This document shows, one piece after another, positions 35,815-44,302 of a stretch of 64,000 nt of DNA. This DNA is from Mucilaginibacter sp. (GTDB lineage: Bacteria; Bacteroidota; Bacteroidia; Sphingobacteriales; Sphingobacteriaceae), in assembly GCA_028288025.1 (NCBI GenBank), contig JAQBOM010000001.1, positions 148,139-212,138 of the forward strand, read 5' to 3'. The notes below the pieces were generated by a model. It was not told the origin of the DNA and did not search any database. It saw only the letters and a list, made by a program, of their open reading frames with translations. Position 1 is the stretch's first letter, and each line of letters opens with the position of its first letter. The translations under genes and the position numbers were made by a program.

Positions 35815-37027
35815 TCAATTTGTAGTTTCAAGCACCGTGGAGCAACAGTTTAACAACGAACAAAATGAATTTTTATGGATATTATTAGCCGATCCGGCCA
35901 ATGATGGGTATGCGTATACGTCCGACTTGCAGCGCCTGGTTAATGACTTTCCACAAAGCGGTATTTTGCACGCGCTGCTGGCACATTCCGACGACCGAAA
36001 GCATTTAAAACATGCGGCAGTTTATTTTAATCCGCATGCTTTGTTTAAGCTGATAAATGCTTCATCTGCGTTAAACGCGGTTTCTGATGAACGTATCGTC
36101 CTTCATGGAAAAAGCCGGCCGGATACGTCCCCGCAAGGTAAAAGCAATGACTTCGGCGCAGAGGTAATAACCGGCGTTGAGAGTGAAGATCAAGAGGAGC
36201 AGCATAGCGAAGTTATTGATCACGAGGCTGCAACTGAAGATCACCTGGAAGAAGCTATGACCGGCGAATTACATCATGATCATCGCCCTAATGAGGAAAA
36301 TATCGAAGATGAAACCTACGAGGAAATTGTTGGCATTGAAAATATAAATACGCACTCTGTCCCGGCTTTAACAGATCAAGGAGACAGATCAATTGTAGAA
36401 AGTGTCGAATCGATTGACTTTTTTACGTTCGATAAAGCATTCGGCGAGCAGGAACCGGTAGCGGAAAAAGAGGTGTTACCACACGAAACCCAGGGCTTTG
36501 CCTACGGGCAGCACGATCTTTCAAAATATAACGACGATAAAATGCCATACACATTTATGTGGTGGCTTGATAAAACCCGCAGGGAACATGCCATAACGCT
36601 GCAGCCTTACGCTAAACCGCCCGCTGCAAACCCATATGCGGCAAAAAACCCAACAAACGAACTGCAGCAGCAGTATTACGAGAATATTTTTCATTTAACG
36701 TCGCTTGAAGAATTAGGTAAAGATAGTATTGAGGCCCCCGCCGGTTTACAAACTAAACGTAAGGAGCATGAAATTATCGAGCGCTTTATACAGGAAGAAC
36801 CCCAGATCAAACCGCAAAGCAGCGATAAGCTGGATAATGAAAACAAAGCCAAAAAAAGCGCAGAAGACCAGGATGAACTGGTAACCGAAACACTGGCTGC
36901 TATTTATACCGACCAGATGCTTTATCATAAAGCCATCGCATCGTACAAAAAATTGATGTTGAAATTCCCGGAAAAAAGCCGTTACTTTGCCGCGAAGATA
37001 GAACAGTTAGAAAAGAGAACCAATTAG
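35801..37027 (+). CDS. Uncharacterised acidic protein with TPR-like C-terminus
   Basis: Up to 408 residues. The listed start is a TTG inside lptE; a GTG at 35837 is an alternative, so the N-terminus is uncertain. The N-terminal third (EFLWILLADPANDGYAYTSD) is globular, the middle is long, acidic and low-complexity (HSEVIDHEAATEDHLEEAMT), and the end has a single TPR-like helix pair (TLAAIYTDQMLYHKAIASYKKL). No signal peptide. It is conserved by position between lptE and secG in relatives as far as I recall. Function unknown. Confidence 0.75.
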   Translation: MQIGNQFVVSSTVEQQFNNEQNEFLWILLADPANDGYAYTSDLQRLVNDFPQSGILHALLAHSDDRKHLKHAAVYFNPHALFKLINASSALNAVSDERIVLHGKSRPDTSPQGKSNDFGAEVITGVESEDQEEQHSEVIDHEAATEDHLEEAMTGELHHDHRPNEENIEDETYEEIVGIENINTHSVPALTDQGDRSIVESVESIDFFTFDKAFGEQEPVAEKEVLPHETQGFAYGQHDLSKYNDDKMPYTFMWWLDKTRREHAITLQPYAKPPAANPYAAKNPTNELQQQYYENIFHLTSLEELGKDSIEAPAGLQTKRKEHEIIERFIQEEPQIKPQSSDKLDNENKAKKSAEDQDELVTETLAAIYTDQMLYHKAIASYKKLMLKFPEKSRYFAAKIEQLEKRTN

Positions 37028-37035
37028 AATAAGAA

Positions 37036-37383
37036 ATGTATTTAGTATTATTGATCATAGCTATTGTCGTTTGTGCCTTGCTGGTACTTATGGTATTGAT
37101 ACAAAACCCAAAGGGTGGCGGTTTATCATCAAATTTTTCGAGCTCATCTCAATTAATGGGCGTGCAAAAAACAGGCGACTTTTTAGAGAAAGGCACCTGG
37201 ATATTGGCCATAACATTAATGGTTTTATGCCTTGCAATTAACGTCGCAGTGAAAAACGGAACTGAAAAAAGCGCCGACCCACAGTTGAAAGAGAAGATCG
37301 ATAAAGCTTCCAAACCATTGGCTCCTGCAAACGCGCCTGTAACATTGCCTGTTGCACCGCAGCCGAGGCCCGCTAAGAAGTAA
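37036..37383 (+). CDS. secG: Preprotein translocase subunit SecG
   Basis: 115 residues: TM1 (YLVLLIIAIVVCALLVLMVLI), the SecG signature QNPKGGGLSSNF ... SSQLMGVQKTGDFLEKGTW, TM2 (ILAITLMVLCLAINVAV), and a proline/alanine-rich tail. SecG assists SecYE in protein export. Eight bases after the preceding stop; followed by a terminator. Confidence 0.95.
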   Translation: MYLVLLIIAIVVCALLVLMVLIQNPKGGGLSSNFSSSSQLMGVQKTGDFLEKGTWILAITLMVLCLAINVAVKNGTEKSADPQLKEKIDKASKPLAPANAPVTLPVAPQPRPAKK

Positions 37384-37398
37384 GCAGAATAATATAAC

Positions 37399-37438
37399 AA
37401 AAGGGCTTTGACTGATGGATTTCGGTCGAAGCCTTTTT
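37399..37438 (+). terminator. Terminator after secG
   Basis: Imperfect stem AAAAGGGCTTTGACTGA / TTTCGGTCGAAGCCTTTTTT with a T6 tract, 15 bases after the secG stop. It closes the miaB/sigma-54/lptE/secG stretch. Confidence 0.85.
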
Positions 37439-37531
37439 TATTAAGCTACTGACATGATGACATTGCAGATTAAAGTAATGTTAATATTAAAAAATGTCAC
37501 TCCCCTAAATCTGACAATACATCAGTAAAAT

Positions 37532-37564
37532 ATGCCAATTAGGTAAATTGCAATTGGTTGGCAT
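37532..37564. promoter_or_regulatory. Inverted repeat upstream of groS
   Basis: ATGCCAATT ... AATTGG-TTGGCAT forms 7-bp perfect arms (ATGCCAA/TTGGCAT) spaced by 19 bases, with inner CCAATT/AATTGG. It lies 60 bases before groS, where a heat-shock operator would be. It is not CIRCE (no TTAGCACTC-N9-GAGTGCTAA in this region). Confidence 0.45.
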
Positions 37565-37623
37565 AATTGATGAGCACATGCACACAGAACTTAAATTTCT
37601 ATAAAACTAATAATCGTATAACT

Positions 37624-37914
37624 ATGTCATTAAAAATTAAACCGATCGGTGACAGAGTAGTTGTGGAAGCTGCTCCTGCCGAAACTATGACCGCTTCTGG
37701 TATTTATATCCCGGAAACAGCGCAAGAAAAACCGCAAAAAGGTACCATTGTAGCAGTTGGACCTGGTAAATATGCTGATTCAGGTAGCCTTATCCCTATT
37801 GGTGTTAATGTAGGCGACCAGGTTTTATATGGTAAATATGCCGGAACTGAAATTACCTATGACGGTAAAGAGCTTTTAATTATGCGCGAATCAGATATTT
37901 TCGCGGTACTTTAA
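37624..37914 (+). CDS. groS: Co-chaperonin GroES
   Basis: 96 residues from ATG 37624 (the track's 37567 start adds 19 unlikely residues). MSLKIKPIGDRVVVE, the mobile loop ETMTASGIYIPETAQEKPQK, and GKYAGTEITYDGKELLIM are typical. It caps the GroEL ring. Followed by groL with 99 bases between them that contain an inverted word-array repeat. Confidence 0.97.
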   Translation: MSLKIKPIGDRVVVEAAPAETMTASGIYIPETAQEKPQKGTIVAVGPGKYADSGSLIPIGVNVGDQVLYGKYAGTEITYDGKELLIMRESDIFAVL

Positions 37915-37930
37915 TCTAATTAAGGAATTA

Positions 37931-37999
37931 TTGAAGGATTGAATTAATGATTGATTCTTTCTTTTATTAAATCAATAATTCACTAAATCACTAATTCAA
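37931..37999. repeat. Inverted word-array repeat between groS and groL
   Basis: TTGAATTAATGATT (37939-37952) and AATCACTAATTCAA (37986-37999) are inverted with one mismatch in 14; flanking AT-rich words (AATCAATAATTCACTAAATC) continue the pattern. It could form a hairpin in the groSL mRNA. Confidence 0.7.
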
Positions 38000-38013
38000 A
38001 ATTTAAAAAAATC

Positions 38014-39651
38014 ATGGCAAAACAAGTTAAATACAATGTAGAGGCACGCGATGCCCTGAAGAGAGGCGTTGACCTTTTGGCAAACGCTGTTAAGGTAACG
38101 TTGGGTCCTAAAGGCCGTCACGTAATTATTGACAAAAAATTCGGTTCACCGGTTATCACTAAAGACGGGGTAACTGTAGCAAAAGAAATTGAGTTAAAGG
38201 ATCCCATTGAAAACATGGGCGCCCAGATGTTAAAAGAAGTAGCATCAAAAACAGCAGACATTGCTGGTGACGGTACTACTACAGCTACTGTTTTAGCACA
38301 GGCAATTGTTACTGCCGGTATTAAAAACGTAGCAGCCGGTGCAAATCCGATGGATTTGAAGCGTGGTATCGACAAAGCTGTTAAAGTTGTTGTTGAGAAC
38401 CTGAGATCGCAAAAACAAGATGTTGGTGATGATTTTGGTAAGATAAAGCAAGTTGCATCGATCTCTGCAAATAATGATGAGATCATTGGCGAGATGATAG
38501 CTGATGCAATGAAAAAAGTTGGTACTTCGGGGGTGATCACCGTTGAAGAAGCAAAAGGAACTGAAACCGAAGTGAAAACTGTTGAAGGTATGCAGTTTGA
38601 CCGCGGTTATCTTTCTCCATACTTTGTTACCAACTCCGACAAAATGGAAGTGGAACTGGAAAACCCATATATCCTGATCTACGATAAAAAGATCTCTTCC
38701 ATGAAAGAACTGCTTCCGATCCTGGAAAAGCAAGTTCAAACTGGCAAGCCTTTATTAATTATAGCTGAAGATCTTGACGGCGAAGCGTTAGCTACCCTTG
38801 TAGTTAACAAGATCCGTGGCTCGCTGAAAGTTGCTGCTGTTAAAGCACCGGGCTTTGGCGACCGTCGTAAAGCTATGCTTGAGGATATCGCTATCCTTAC
38901 TGGTGGTACTGTGATCTCGGAAGAAAGAGGTTATAAATTAGAAAGCGCCGACCTTTCAATGTTAGGCCAGGCTGAAAAAATCTCCATTGATAAAGATAAC
39001 ACGACTATCATTGACGGTAACGGTAACCCCGATACCATTAAGGGCCGTATTAGCGAGATCAGGTCACAAATAGAAACCACTACTTCTGATTACGATAAAG
39101 AAAAATTGCAGGAGCGTTTAGCTAAATTATCAGGTGGTGTTGCTGTATTATATATCGGCGCTGCATCTGAAGTTGAAATGAAGGAAAAGAAAGACCGTGT
39201 TGACGATGCTTTACATGCAACCCGCGCGGCTGTTGAAGAAGGTATTGTTGCCGGTGGTGGTGTTGCATTCATTCGCGCAGTTGATGCCCTGGTAAACCTG
39301 AAAGGTGATAACGACGACGAGAATACCGGTATCCAGATCATCCGTCGTGCAATTGAAGAGCCTTTGCGCCAGATTTGCGAAAACGCAGGTATCGAAGGTT
39401 CTATCGTAGTGCAAAAAGTTAAAGAAGGCAAAGCCGACTTTGGTTACAATGCACGTACCGATAAGTACGAAAATTTAATTGGAGCCGGTGTTATCGATCC
39501 TACTAAGGTAGGTCGCGTAGCATTAGAGAATGCAGCTTCAATTGCAGCTATGCTGTTAACTACCGAATGTGTATTGGCTGACGAACCGGAAGATGAAAAA
39601 GCCGGTATGCCTCCAATGCATGGTGGCGGCGGTATGGGCGGCATGATGTAA
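38014..39651 (+). CDS. groL: Chaperonin GroEL
   Basis: 545 residues. Hallmarks: [50 protein letters not shown] (ATP-binding Asp), [33 protein letters not shown], and the GGGGMGGMM tail. Forms the 14-mer that folds proteins with GroES. Codon usage appears biased toward highly expressed codons compared with neighbours. Confidence 0.99.
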   Translation: MAKQVKYNVEARDALKRGVDLLANAVKVTLGPKGRHVIIDKKFGSPVITKDGVTVAKEIELKDPIENMGAQMLKEVASKTADIAGDGTTTATVLAQAIVTAGIKNVAAGANPMDLKRGIDKAVKVVVENLRSQKQDVGDDFGKIKQVASISANNDEIIGEMIADAMKKVGTSGVITVEEAKGTETEVKTVEGMQFDRGYLSPYFVTNSDKMEVELENPYILIYDKKISSMKELLPILEKQVQTGKPLLIIAEDLDGEALATLVVNKIRGSLKVAAVKAPGFGDRRKAMLEDIAILTGGTVISEERGYKLESADLSMLGQAEKISIDKDNTTIIDGNGNPDTIKGRISEIRSQIETTTSDYDKEKLQERLAKLSGGVAVLYIGAASEVEMKEKKDRVDDALHATRAAVEEGIVAGGGVAFIRAVDALVNLKGDNDDENTGIQIIRRAIEEPLRQICENAGIEGSIVVQKVKEGKADFGYNARTDKYENLIGAGVIDPTKVGRVALENAASIAAMLLTTECVLADEPEDEKAGMPPMHGGGGMGGMM

Positions 39652-39656
39652 TATTT

Positions 39657-39712
39657 TAGTCATTAGCCAGTCGTCATTAGTCATCCATATTTTGACTTAA
39701 GACTTACGATTC
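39657..39712. repeat. Word-array repeat downstream of groL
   Basis: Four heptamers TAGTCAT/TAGCCAG/TCGTCAT/TAGTCAT (39657-39684) are followed by an inverse-oriented stretch TTGACTTAAGACTTACGATTC. Similar words occur at 14162-14393 and within miaB. Confidence 0.65.
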
Positions 39713-39720
39713 AAAAAACA

Positions 39721-39757
39721 AATCCCTGTCTATTTTAATAGGCGGGGATTTTGTTTT
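39721..39757 (+). terminator. Terminator after groL
   Basis: A 13-bp stem AATCCCTGTCTAT / ATAGGCGGGGATT (two G-T pairs) with TTTA loop, followed by TTTGTTTTTT. Confidence 0.88.
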
Positions 39758-39910
39758 TTAACGAATTTGAACCGGCAATTTTTGGTAATTGAGTGTGTAT
39801 TTTTTAATCAAATGATTAATCTGGTATTTTTTCAGTTACAATCAGCTTTAAATATATTAATCAGGTGAAAACTCCGTTTCAGGCATATGATTTGATAAGT
39901 AGTATACGTA

Positions 39911-40015
39911 ATGAAACATTTTTCACAAAAAACCCGTCGCCACCTTCACCGGCATATTGTAGACTGGGTGTTATTCAAAGTCCCCGAACTATTTGTCATC
40001 GTTTACGGCAAATAA
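39911..40015 (+). CDS. Candidate 34-residue peptide
   Basis: ATG to TAA encodes MKHFSQKTRRHLHRHIVDW and then VLFKVPELFVIVYGK, a basic His-rich start and hydrophobic end, 24 bases before mscS. A -7-like TAACTTTG (40024-40031) lies after it, belonging to mscS. No homologue known; it may be chance. Confidence 0.2.
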   Translation: MKHFSQKTRRHLHRHIVDWVLFKVPELFVIVYGK

Positions 40016-40039
40016 TAAATTATTAACTTTGGCTCCTGT

Positions 40040-40828
40040 ATGAAATTCCAGGAGTTCTATGACCAGTTCCATATTTGGATTGTAAAAAACGGGCAAAATT
40101 ATATTTTTGGGTTAATTGTATTTTTTGCCGGGCTTTGGTTCATTAAGGCGTTAAGGGCACGTCTTCGTTCCCGGATGAGTAAACGCAAGGTCCATTCGAC
40201 GCTGCAGCCATTTTTTCTGAGTCTTACCATCACCGGCTTATATGTGTTGCTGATCATTTCGGTCATGCAATTGATCGGGTTCCAGCTTACCATATTCACC
40301 ACCATTATCGGCGCATTTAGTGTGGCGGCCGGTTTAGCGTTGTCAGGTACATTTCAAAACTTTGCGGGCGGTGTGCTAATTCTGTTACTCAAGCCTTTTG
40401 ATTTGGATGATTTTATAGTCGCACAGGGCCAGGAGGGTAAGGTAACATCTATTCAAATATTTTATACCGTATTGCTTACGCCAGATAACAAGACCATTAT
40501 TATCCCCAATGGCAAGCTCTTTAACGAGGTAATCGTAAATGTAAGCCGCGAAGGGAAGAGGAGGCTTGACTTTGAAGTGAAGCTGGCGTACGCCAACGAT
40601 GTGGATAAAGCTATTCAAATTATGCAGGATGCTATCAAATCAACATCAAATATTTTAAGCGATCCGGCCGTAAGGGTGGGGGTTATCGGGCTTGAAGTAG
40701 ATAGCATCCGGTACACCATAAATGTATGGGTATTGCCCGATAATTTTCTGACTGCTAAAATAGCTCTGATGGAAAGAATAATTAAAGACCTTGGCGCCGC
40801 GGGGATTGCTTTTCCTAAAGCAGGGTAG
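40040..40828 (+). CDS. Small-conductance mechanosensitive channel MscS family
   Basis: 262 residues: three TM segments (~20-40, 62-82, 88-115), the pore-lining third helix GAFSVAAGLALSGTFQNFAGGVLIL with regular Gly/Ala, then the beta-domain (FIVAQGQEGKVTSIQIFYTVLLTPDNKTIIIPNG) and C-terminal alpha/beta part. It releases solutes on hypo-osmotic shock. A TAACTTTG -7 box ends 9 bases before the start, so the leader is very short. Confidence 0.94.
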   Translation: MKFQEFYDQFHIWIVKNGQNYIFGLIVFFAGLWFIKALRARLRSRMSKRKVHSTLQPFFLSLTITGLYVLLIISVMQLIGFQLTIFTTIIGAFSVAAGLALSGTFQNFAGGVLILLLKPFDLDDFIVAQGQEGKVTSIQIFYTVLLTPDNKTIIIPNGKLFNEVIVNVSREGKRRLDFEVKLAYANDVDKAIQIMQDAIKSTSNILSDPAVRVGVIGLEVDSIRYTINVWVLPDNFLTAKIALMERIIKDLGAAGIAFPKAG

Positions 40829-40835
40829 TTTTAGA

Positions 40836-40868
40836 GGCAAGAAATCAAGAGCCAAGAACCAAGATTGA
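40836..40868. repeat. Single-direction word array
   Basis: AGGCAAGAAATCAAGAGCC / AAGAACCAAGATTGAAG repeats an AGCCAAGAA-like word between the convergent mscS and DUF2752 genes. The same word in inverse sense appears at ~51200-51232 (CTTGGCTCTTGCTTCTTGAC). Confidence 0.55.
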
Positions 40869-40896
40869 AGAGGGACCGAAATACAACCCGTAAAAA

Positions 40897-41253
40897 TTAA
40901 TGATGGACAGGTAGAGCGTTCCGCAGCCTGATGATGTAACTAGCTAATACCATCATTCCCATTAATACTGACACTGTCTTCTTTATTGTGTTTTCCGGCG
41001 TATCAAGATTAAACCGTTTGTCGGCAAAACCATAAGTGAAAAAAGCAAGCAACGGTATCGAGGCAGGGTAAAGCGTAAAGCTTTGATGCAGATGGCCTTG
41101 TACCAGCGCAATAACCGAGCGCTGAAAACCGCACCCGGGGCATTCAATGCCGGTAATATACTTAAAAGGGCAGGGCAGCAAATGATTTTGCAGCCAGGTG
41201 ATCGAAAGCAGCCGGCTGCAAAATATTTTTAAAATGGTAACGTTTGCCGGCAT
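40897..41253 (-). CDS. DUF2752 domain membrane protein
   Basis: 118 residues with the DUF2752 signature ITGIECPGCGFQRSVIALVQGH (CPxCGxxR) and two further membrane helices. Function unknown. Its start shares one base with the stop of the upstream DUF5684 gene (TGATG), so they are translationally coupled. Confidence 0.92.
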   Translation of the reverse strand: MPANVTILKIFCSRLLSITWLQNHLLPCPFKYITGIECPGCGFQRSVIALVQGHLHQSFTLYPASIPLLAFFTYGFADKRFNLDTPENTIKKTVSVLMGMMVLASYIIRLRNALPVHH

Positions 41254-41729
41254 CAGGGCTGCGGCGGATTGCGATTATTGAACGGGTTGTTATTATTTGC
41301 TTGATTAAAAGGGTTATTTGGATTCATGCCCCGGGCCTCAGCGGCCGATGGGCCGAGATACTGATAGGTACCGAAACCAAGGATAGGATAGAAAACAAAC
41401 CCTAATAATACCAATCCCACGGTGAAGCCTTCAGTTTGGCCAAAGCTTTTACTTAATAAATTCACGGTCCATATTATAAACACGATGTTTACGCATGGTA
41501 TAAAGAATAAAAATATCCACCAGATGGGTTTACCAACAATTTCGAGCATCACTATCCAGGTATAAACCGGGATTAGAGCAGCCCAGCCGGGTTTGCCGGC
41601 TTTTTCGTAAATTTTCCATTTCCCGATAAGGGTAATTACGGCAATGACTATAATCGGGATCAACATGGCCCCGATAAACGCCATGATCGCTTCAACGGCG
41701 GCAGGTGAGTTTGAATCGTAATTGTTCAT
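41253..41729 (-). CDS. DUF5684 domain membrane protein
   Basis: ATG 41729 (MNNYDSNSPAAVEAI) is preferred over the longer frame to 41786, whose first 19 codons look non-coding; 158 residues. Helices at ~15-37, 55-75 and 78-98 with the conserved YEKAGKPGWAALIPVYTW ... VGKPIWWIFLFFIPCVN block of DUF5684, and an Asn/Pro-rich tail (NPFNQANNNNPFNNRNPPQP). Coupled to the DUF2752 gene. Confidence 0.9.
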   Translation of the reverse strand: MNNYDSNSPAAVEAIMAFIGAMLIPIIVIAVITLIGKWKIYEKAGKPGWAALIPVYTWIVMLEIVGKPIWWIFLFFIPCVNIVFIIWTVNLLSKSFGQTEGFTVGLVLLGFVFYPILGFGTYQYLGPSAAEARGMNPNNPFNQANNNNPFNNRNPPQP

Positions 41730-41818
41730 TTGTGATAAGGGTTTAGTTTTAATGTTGAATATAACAAATCTATTTTCAATATTCAAAGTATTAACACCAA
41801 AAAGTATTGATAGTATTG

Positions 41819-41826
41819 TAATTTTG
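41819..41826 (+). promoter_or_regulatory. -7 box of sdaA
   Basis: TAATTTTG matches TAnnTTTG and ends 4 bases before the sdaA ATG, implying a leaderless or nearly leaderless mRNA. No clear -33 element at the usual distance. Confidence 0.45.
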
Positions 41827-41830
41827 ACCG

Positions 41831-43258
41831 ATGCAAAAAGAGCAAATTTCTGTTTTTGATATGTTTAAGATCGGCATCGGCCCGTCGAGCTCACATACGC
41901 TGGGCCCGTGGCGCGCTGCCGAACAATTTGTACAATTGCTTGAAGAAAAACAGGTTTTGCCGCTTGTTGAGCAGTTGAAGATATTATTATATGGCTCGCT
42001 TGCAAAAACCGGCCGCGGGCATGGCACCGATATAGCTATACTGCTCGGGTTAAGTGGTGACGATCCGGTTGATTTTGAGGTGGATCAGGTATTGCCGAAA
42101 ACCGAAAATATCCGCTCTTCAAAAAAGCTGCAATTAGCCGGAAAAAAGGAAATCAGCTTTTCTGCAGATGACGATCTGCTGTTTTTATTTAACGAAAGCC
42201 TGCCATATCACCCCAACGCCGTTAGTTTCCAGGCGTTTTTAAGTGATGGGACAGCGGTATCGGAAACCTACTATTCCATTGGCGGCGGGTTTGTAGTGCG
42301 GGAAGGCGGCCACGACAATTCCAAAACGGAAGTGGACCTGCCGTTTCCTATTGAAACAGCCAATAACCTGCTGCACTGGTGTATTAAAACCGGGCTCAAA
42401 ATATCGGAAGTGGTAATGGAAAACGAGTTGGCCTGGCGAACCGAGCAGGAAACGCGAACCGGCGTTTTGAATATATTTAAAGCGATGAGGGATTGCATGT
42501 ACCGCGGTTGCCATACAGGCGGATTGCTGCCGGGCGGACTAAATGTTTCGCGCCGGGCCGCGAGTCTTAACCGCAAGCTGATAGGCAACCGGCCATATAA
42601 TAACTTTGATGAGTGGGTTATGGCTATACGCCAAACCGGTAACAGCTTTCAGAATATTCTGGATTGGGTGAGTTGCTTTGCGCTGGCCGTTAACGAAGAG
42701 AACGCCTCATTTGGCCGGGTGGTTACGGCGCCAACCAATGGAGCCGCCGGGGTTATCCCGGCAGTATTGCAATATTACCTTGTTTTTTGTGATGGTTATT
42801 CGGACGGGCAGATCATGCAGTTTTTATTGACCGCGTCTGAAATCGGAAGTATTTTTAAAAAAGGGGCTACCATTTCGGCGGCCATGGGCGGCTGCCAGGC
42901 CGAGATCGGCGTTTCATCCGCGATGGCCGCGGCGGCGCTGACCGAATGCCTGGGCGGAACACAGCGCCAGGTATTAATGGCTGCCGAGATCGCGATGGAG
43001 CACCACCTTGGCATGACCTGCGACCCTATCGGGGGGCTTGTACAGGTGCCCTGCATCGAACGCAATACCATGGGCGCCATTAAAGCGATAACCGCGTCGC
43101 AACTTGCCCTCCAAACAAACCCGGACAATGCCAAAGTTAGCTTAGATGCCGTTGTAAAAACCATGTGGCAAACCGCCCTTGACATGAACTCAAAATACAA
43201 GGAGACCGCGGATGGTGGTTTAGCGGTTAATATTCCGTTGAGTTTACCAGAGTGCTAG
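41831..43258 (+). CDS. sdaA: L-serine ammonia-lyase (serine dehydratase)
   Basis: 475 residues, the one-chain form. N-terminal beta domain starts [21 protein letters not shown]; the catalytic alpha domain has the cluster-ligating cysteines in [18 protein letters not shown] and [19 protein letters not shown]. It deaminates L-serine to pyruvate and ammonia using a [4Fe-4S] cluster. Monocistronic. Confidence 0.97.
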   Translation: MQKEQISVFDMFKIGIGPSSSHTLGPWRAAEQFVQLLEEKQVLPLVEQLKILLYGSLAKTGRGHGTDIAILLGLSGDDPVDFEVDQVLPKTENIRSSKKLQLAGKKEISFSADDDLLFLFNESLPYHPNAVSFQAFLSDGTAVSETYYSIGGGFVVREGGHDNSKTEVDLPFPIETANNLLHWCIKTGLKISEVVMENELAWRTEQETRTGVLNIFKAMRDCMYRGCHTGGLLPGGLNVSRRAASLNRKLIGNRPYNNFDEWVMAIRQTGNSFQNILDWVSCFALAVNEENASFGRVVTAPTNGAAGVIPAVLQYYLVFCDGYSDGQIMQFLLTASEIGSIFKKGATISAAMGGCQAEIGVSSAMAAAALTECLGGTQRQVLMAAEIAMEHHLGMTCDPIGGLVQVPCIERNTMGAIKAITASQLALQTNPDNAKVSLDAVVKTMWQTALDMNSKYKETADGGLAVNIPLSLPEC

Positions 43259-43301
43259 AGATAAGTCTGCAAGAGACCTGTGGGAACAGCAAAAGCGCAT
43301 A

Positions 43302-43640
43302 CTATACATTTTTCATCAACAGGTCTGCCTCTGCTTTTAAAGTGGGTAAATGATCCATAATTATACTCCAAATAACAATATCATTAACATTGTCATAAGA
43401 GTGGATGACCTTATTTCGCAAATCAACAATTTGCCGTGCGTATGAAATTGAAATCCCCGGATTGATTTTTAATAATTTGCTTACCGCCTCTCCTATAATT
43501 TCAAACTCTCTTTCTACGGCACGTCTTTTAGTTTTATTTCTAATATATTCGTCAAAAATTCTGCGTCTTTCAAGATGCTCATCAATCGACGAAATGCAGG
43601 AAATAATATCTGTAAGAAGTTTTTTCTCTTCAACAGTCAT
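43302..43640 (-). CDS. hepT: HepT-like ribonuclease toxin (DUF86)
   Basis: 112 residues. The HEPN signature R-x4-H-x-Y is present as RNKVIHSY near residue 82, within helices (ISYARQIVDLRNKVIHSYDNV). In HepT/MntA modules the toxin is a HEPN RNase whose Tyr is AMPylated by MntA to silence it. Its start overlaps the mntA stop by 4 bases (ATGA), the standard gene order for this type VII system. Confidence 0.92.
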   Translation of the reverse strand: MTVEEKKLLTDIISCISSIDEHLERRRIFDEYIRNKTKRRAVEREFEIIGEAVSKLLKINPGISISYARQIVDLRNKVIHSYDNVNDIVIWSIIMDHLPTLKAEADLLMKNV

Positions 43641-43939
43641 AAAACAGCTATTTTTTGACTGTTTATACTTTGAAGTAAGTACGGATTTGTAATTGTTTCT
43701 TCTGCAACAATATCTACGTCTTTTTTTAGGATTTTTTGTAAGGCATAAATAAGCTTAAAGTAATTGCTGCCATACTCAGTATAACTCAGGTCCGGGTTAA
43801 AACTTACCATAAAGTCCACATCACTATCATCAGACATATTTCCAATAGCGGCACTCCCAAACAGATAAGCCCTTATCACGCCATAGCTTCGCATTGCATC
43901 TTTTATTTCTGATAAATTAGACTCAATTAAGCTATTCAT
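43637..43939 (-). CDS. mntA: MntA-like nucleotidyltransferase antitoxin
   Basis: ATG 43939 (MNSLIESNLSEIKDAMRSYG) gives 100 residues, the usual size; the longer frame is unlikely. The minimal nucleotidyltransferase motif LFGSAAIGNMSDDSDVDFMV (GSx10-DxD) carries the catalytic aspartates. It neutralises HepT by AMPylation. Overlaps hepT by 4 bases. Confidence 0.92.
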   Translation of the reverse strand: MNSLIESNLSEIKDAMRSYGVIRAYLFGSAAIGNMSDDSDVDFMVSFNPDLSYTEYGSNYFKLIYALQKILKKDVDIVAEETITNPYLLQSINSQKIAVL

Positions 43940-44302
43940 AATAGCAAATTTACAACTATTAAGTATCAAAACAACAGTTTTGATTAACGCTATTAAACAA
44001 CGGATAGTGTCAAGCCACAAGTCTTTAGAATTTCAATTTCCGCAGTGTACCCGGTGAGAAACCCCCGATGCTATTAGTTAAGGGGAAATTCGCACATCTG
44101 CACATTTAATTTCGCAATCCGGTTGCTCTTAAAAAACTGCAATTTTTATGGCCGGTATGCTTTTTAATACATTATTTTTGCCGGCTGGTAAAGGGCGCGG
44201 CTGCTTAAAATTGTTAAAAGTTGTTAAGCCGCAGTAGTTTTTTTAAAATAAGTGTTAAAAATCGTGATATTTACCCTTCGATAAAACCATTACTTATTAT
44301 CC
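43940..44302. other. Intergenic region between mntA and the DUF2723 gene
   Basis: 363 bases between divergent genes. AT-rich with several TTGTTAA words around 44205-44230; no tRNA, repeat or clear promoter box recognised. Confidence 0.35.

Noticed and set aside
37441-37623. CIRCE/HrcA operator before groS
   Set aside because: No TTAGCACTC-N9-GAGTGCTAA or close variant; only an unrelated inverted repeat.
38118-38739. Two ~140-residue minus-strand ORFs
   Set aside because: Antisense shadows of groL, one of the best supported genes in the window.
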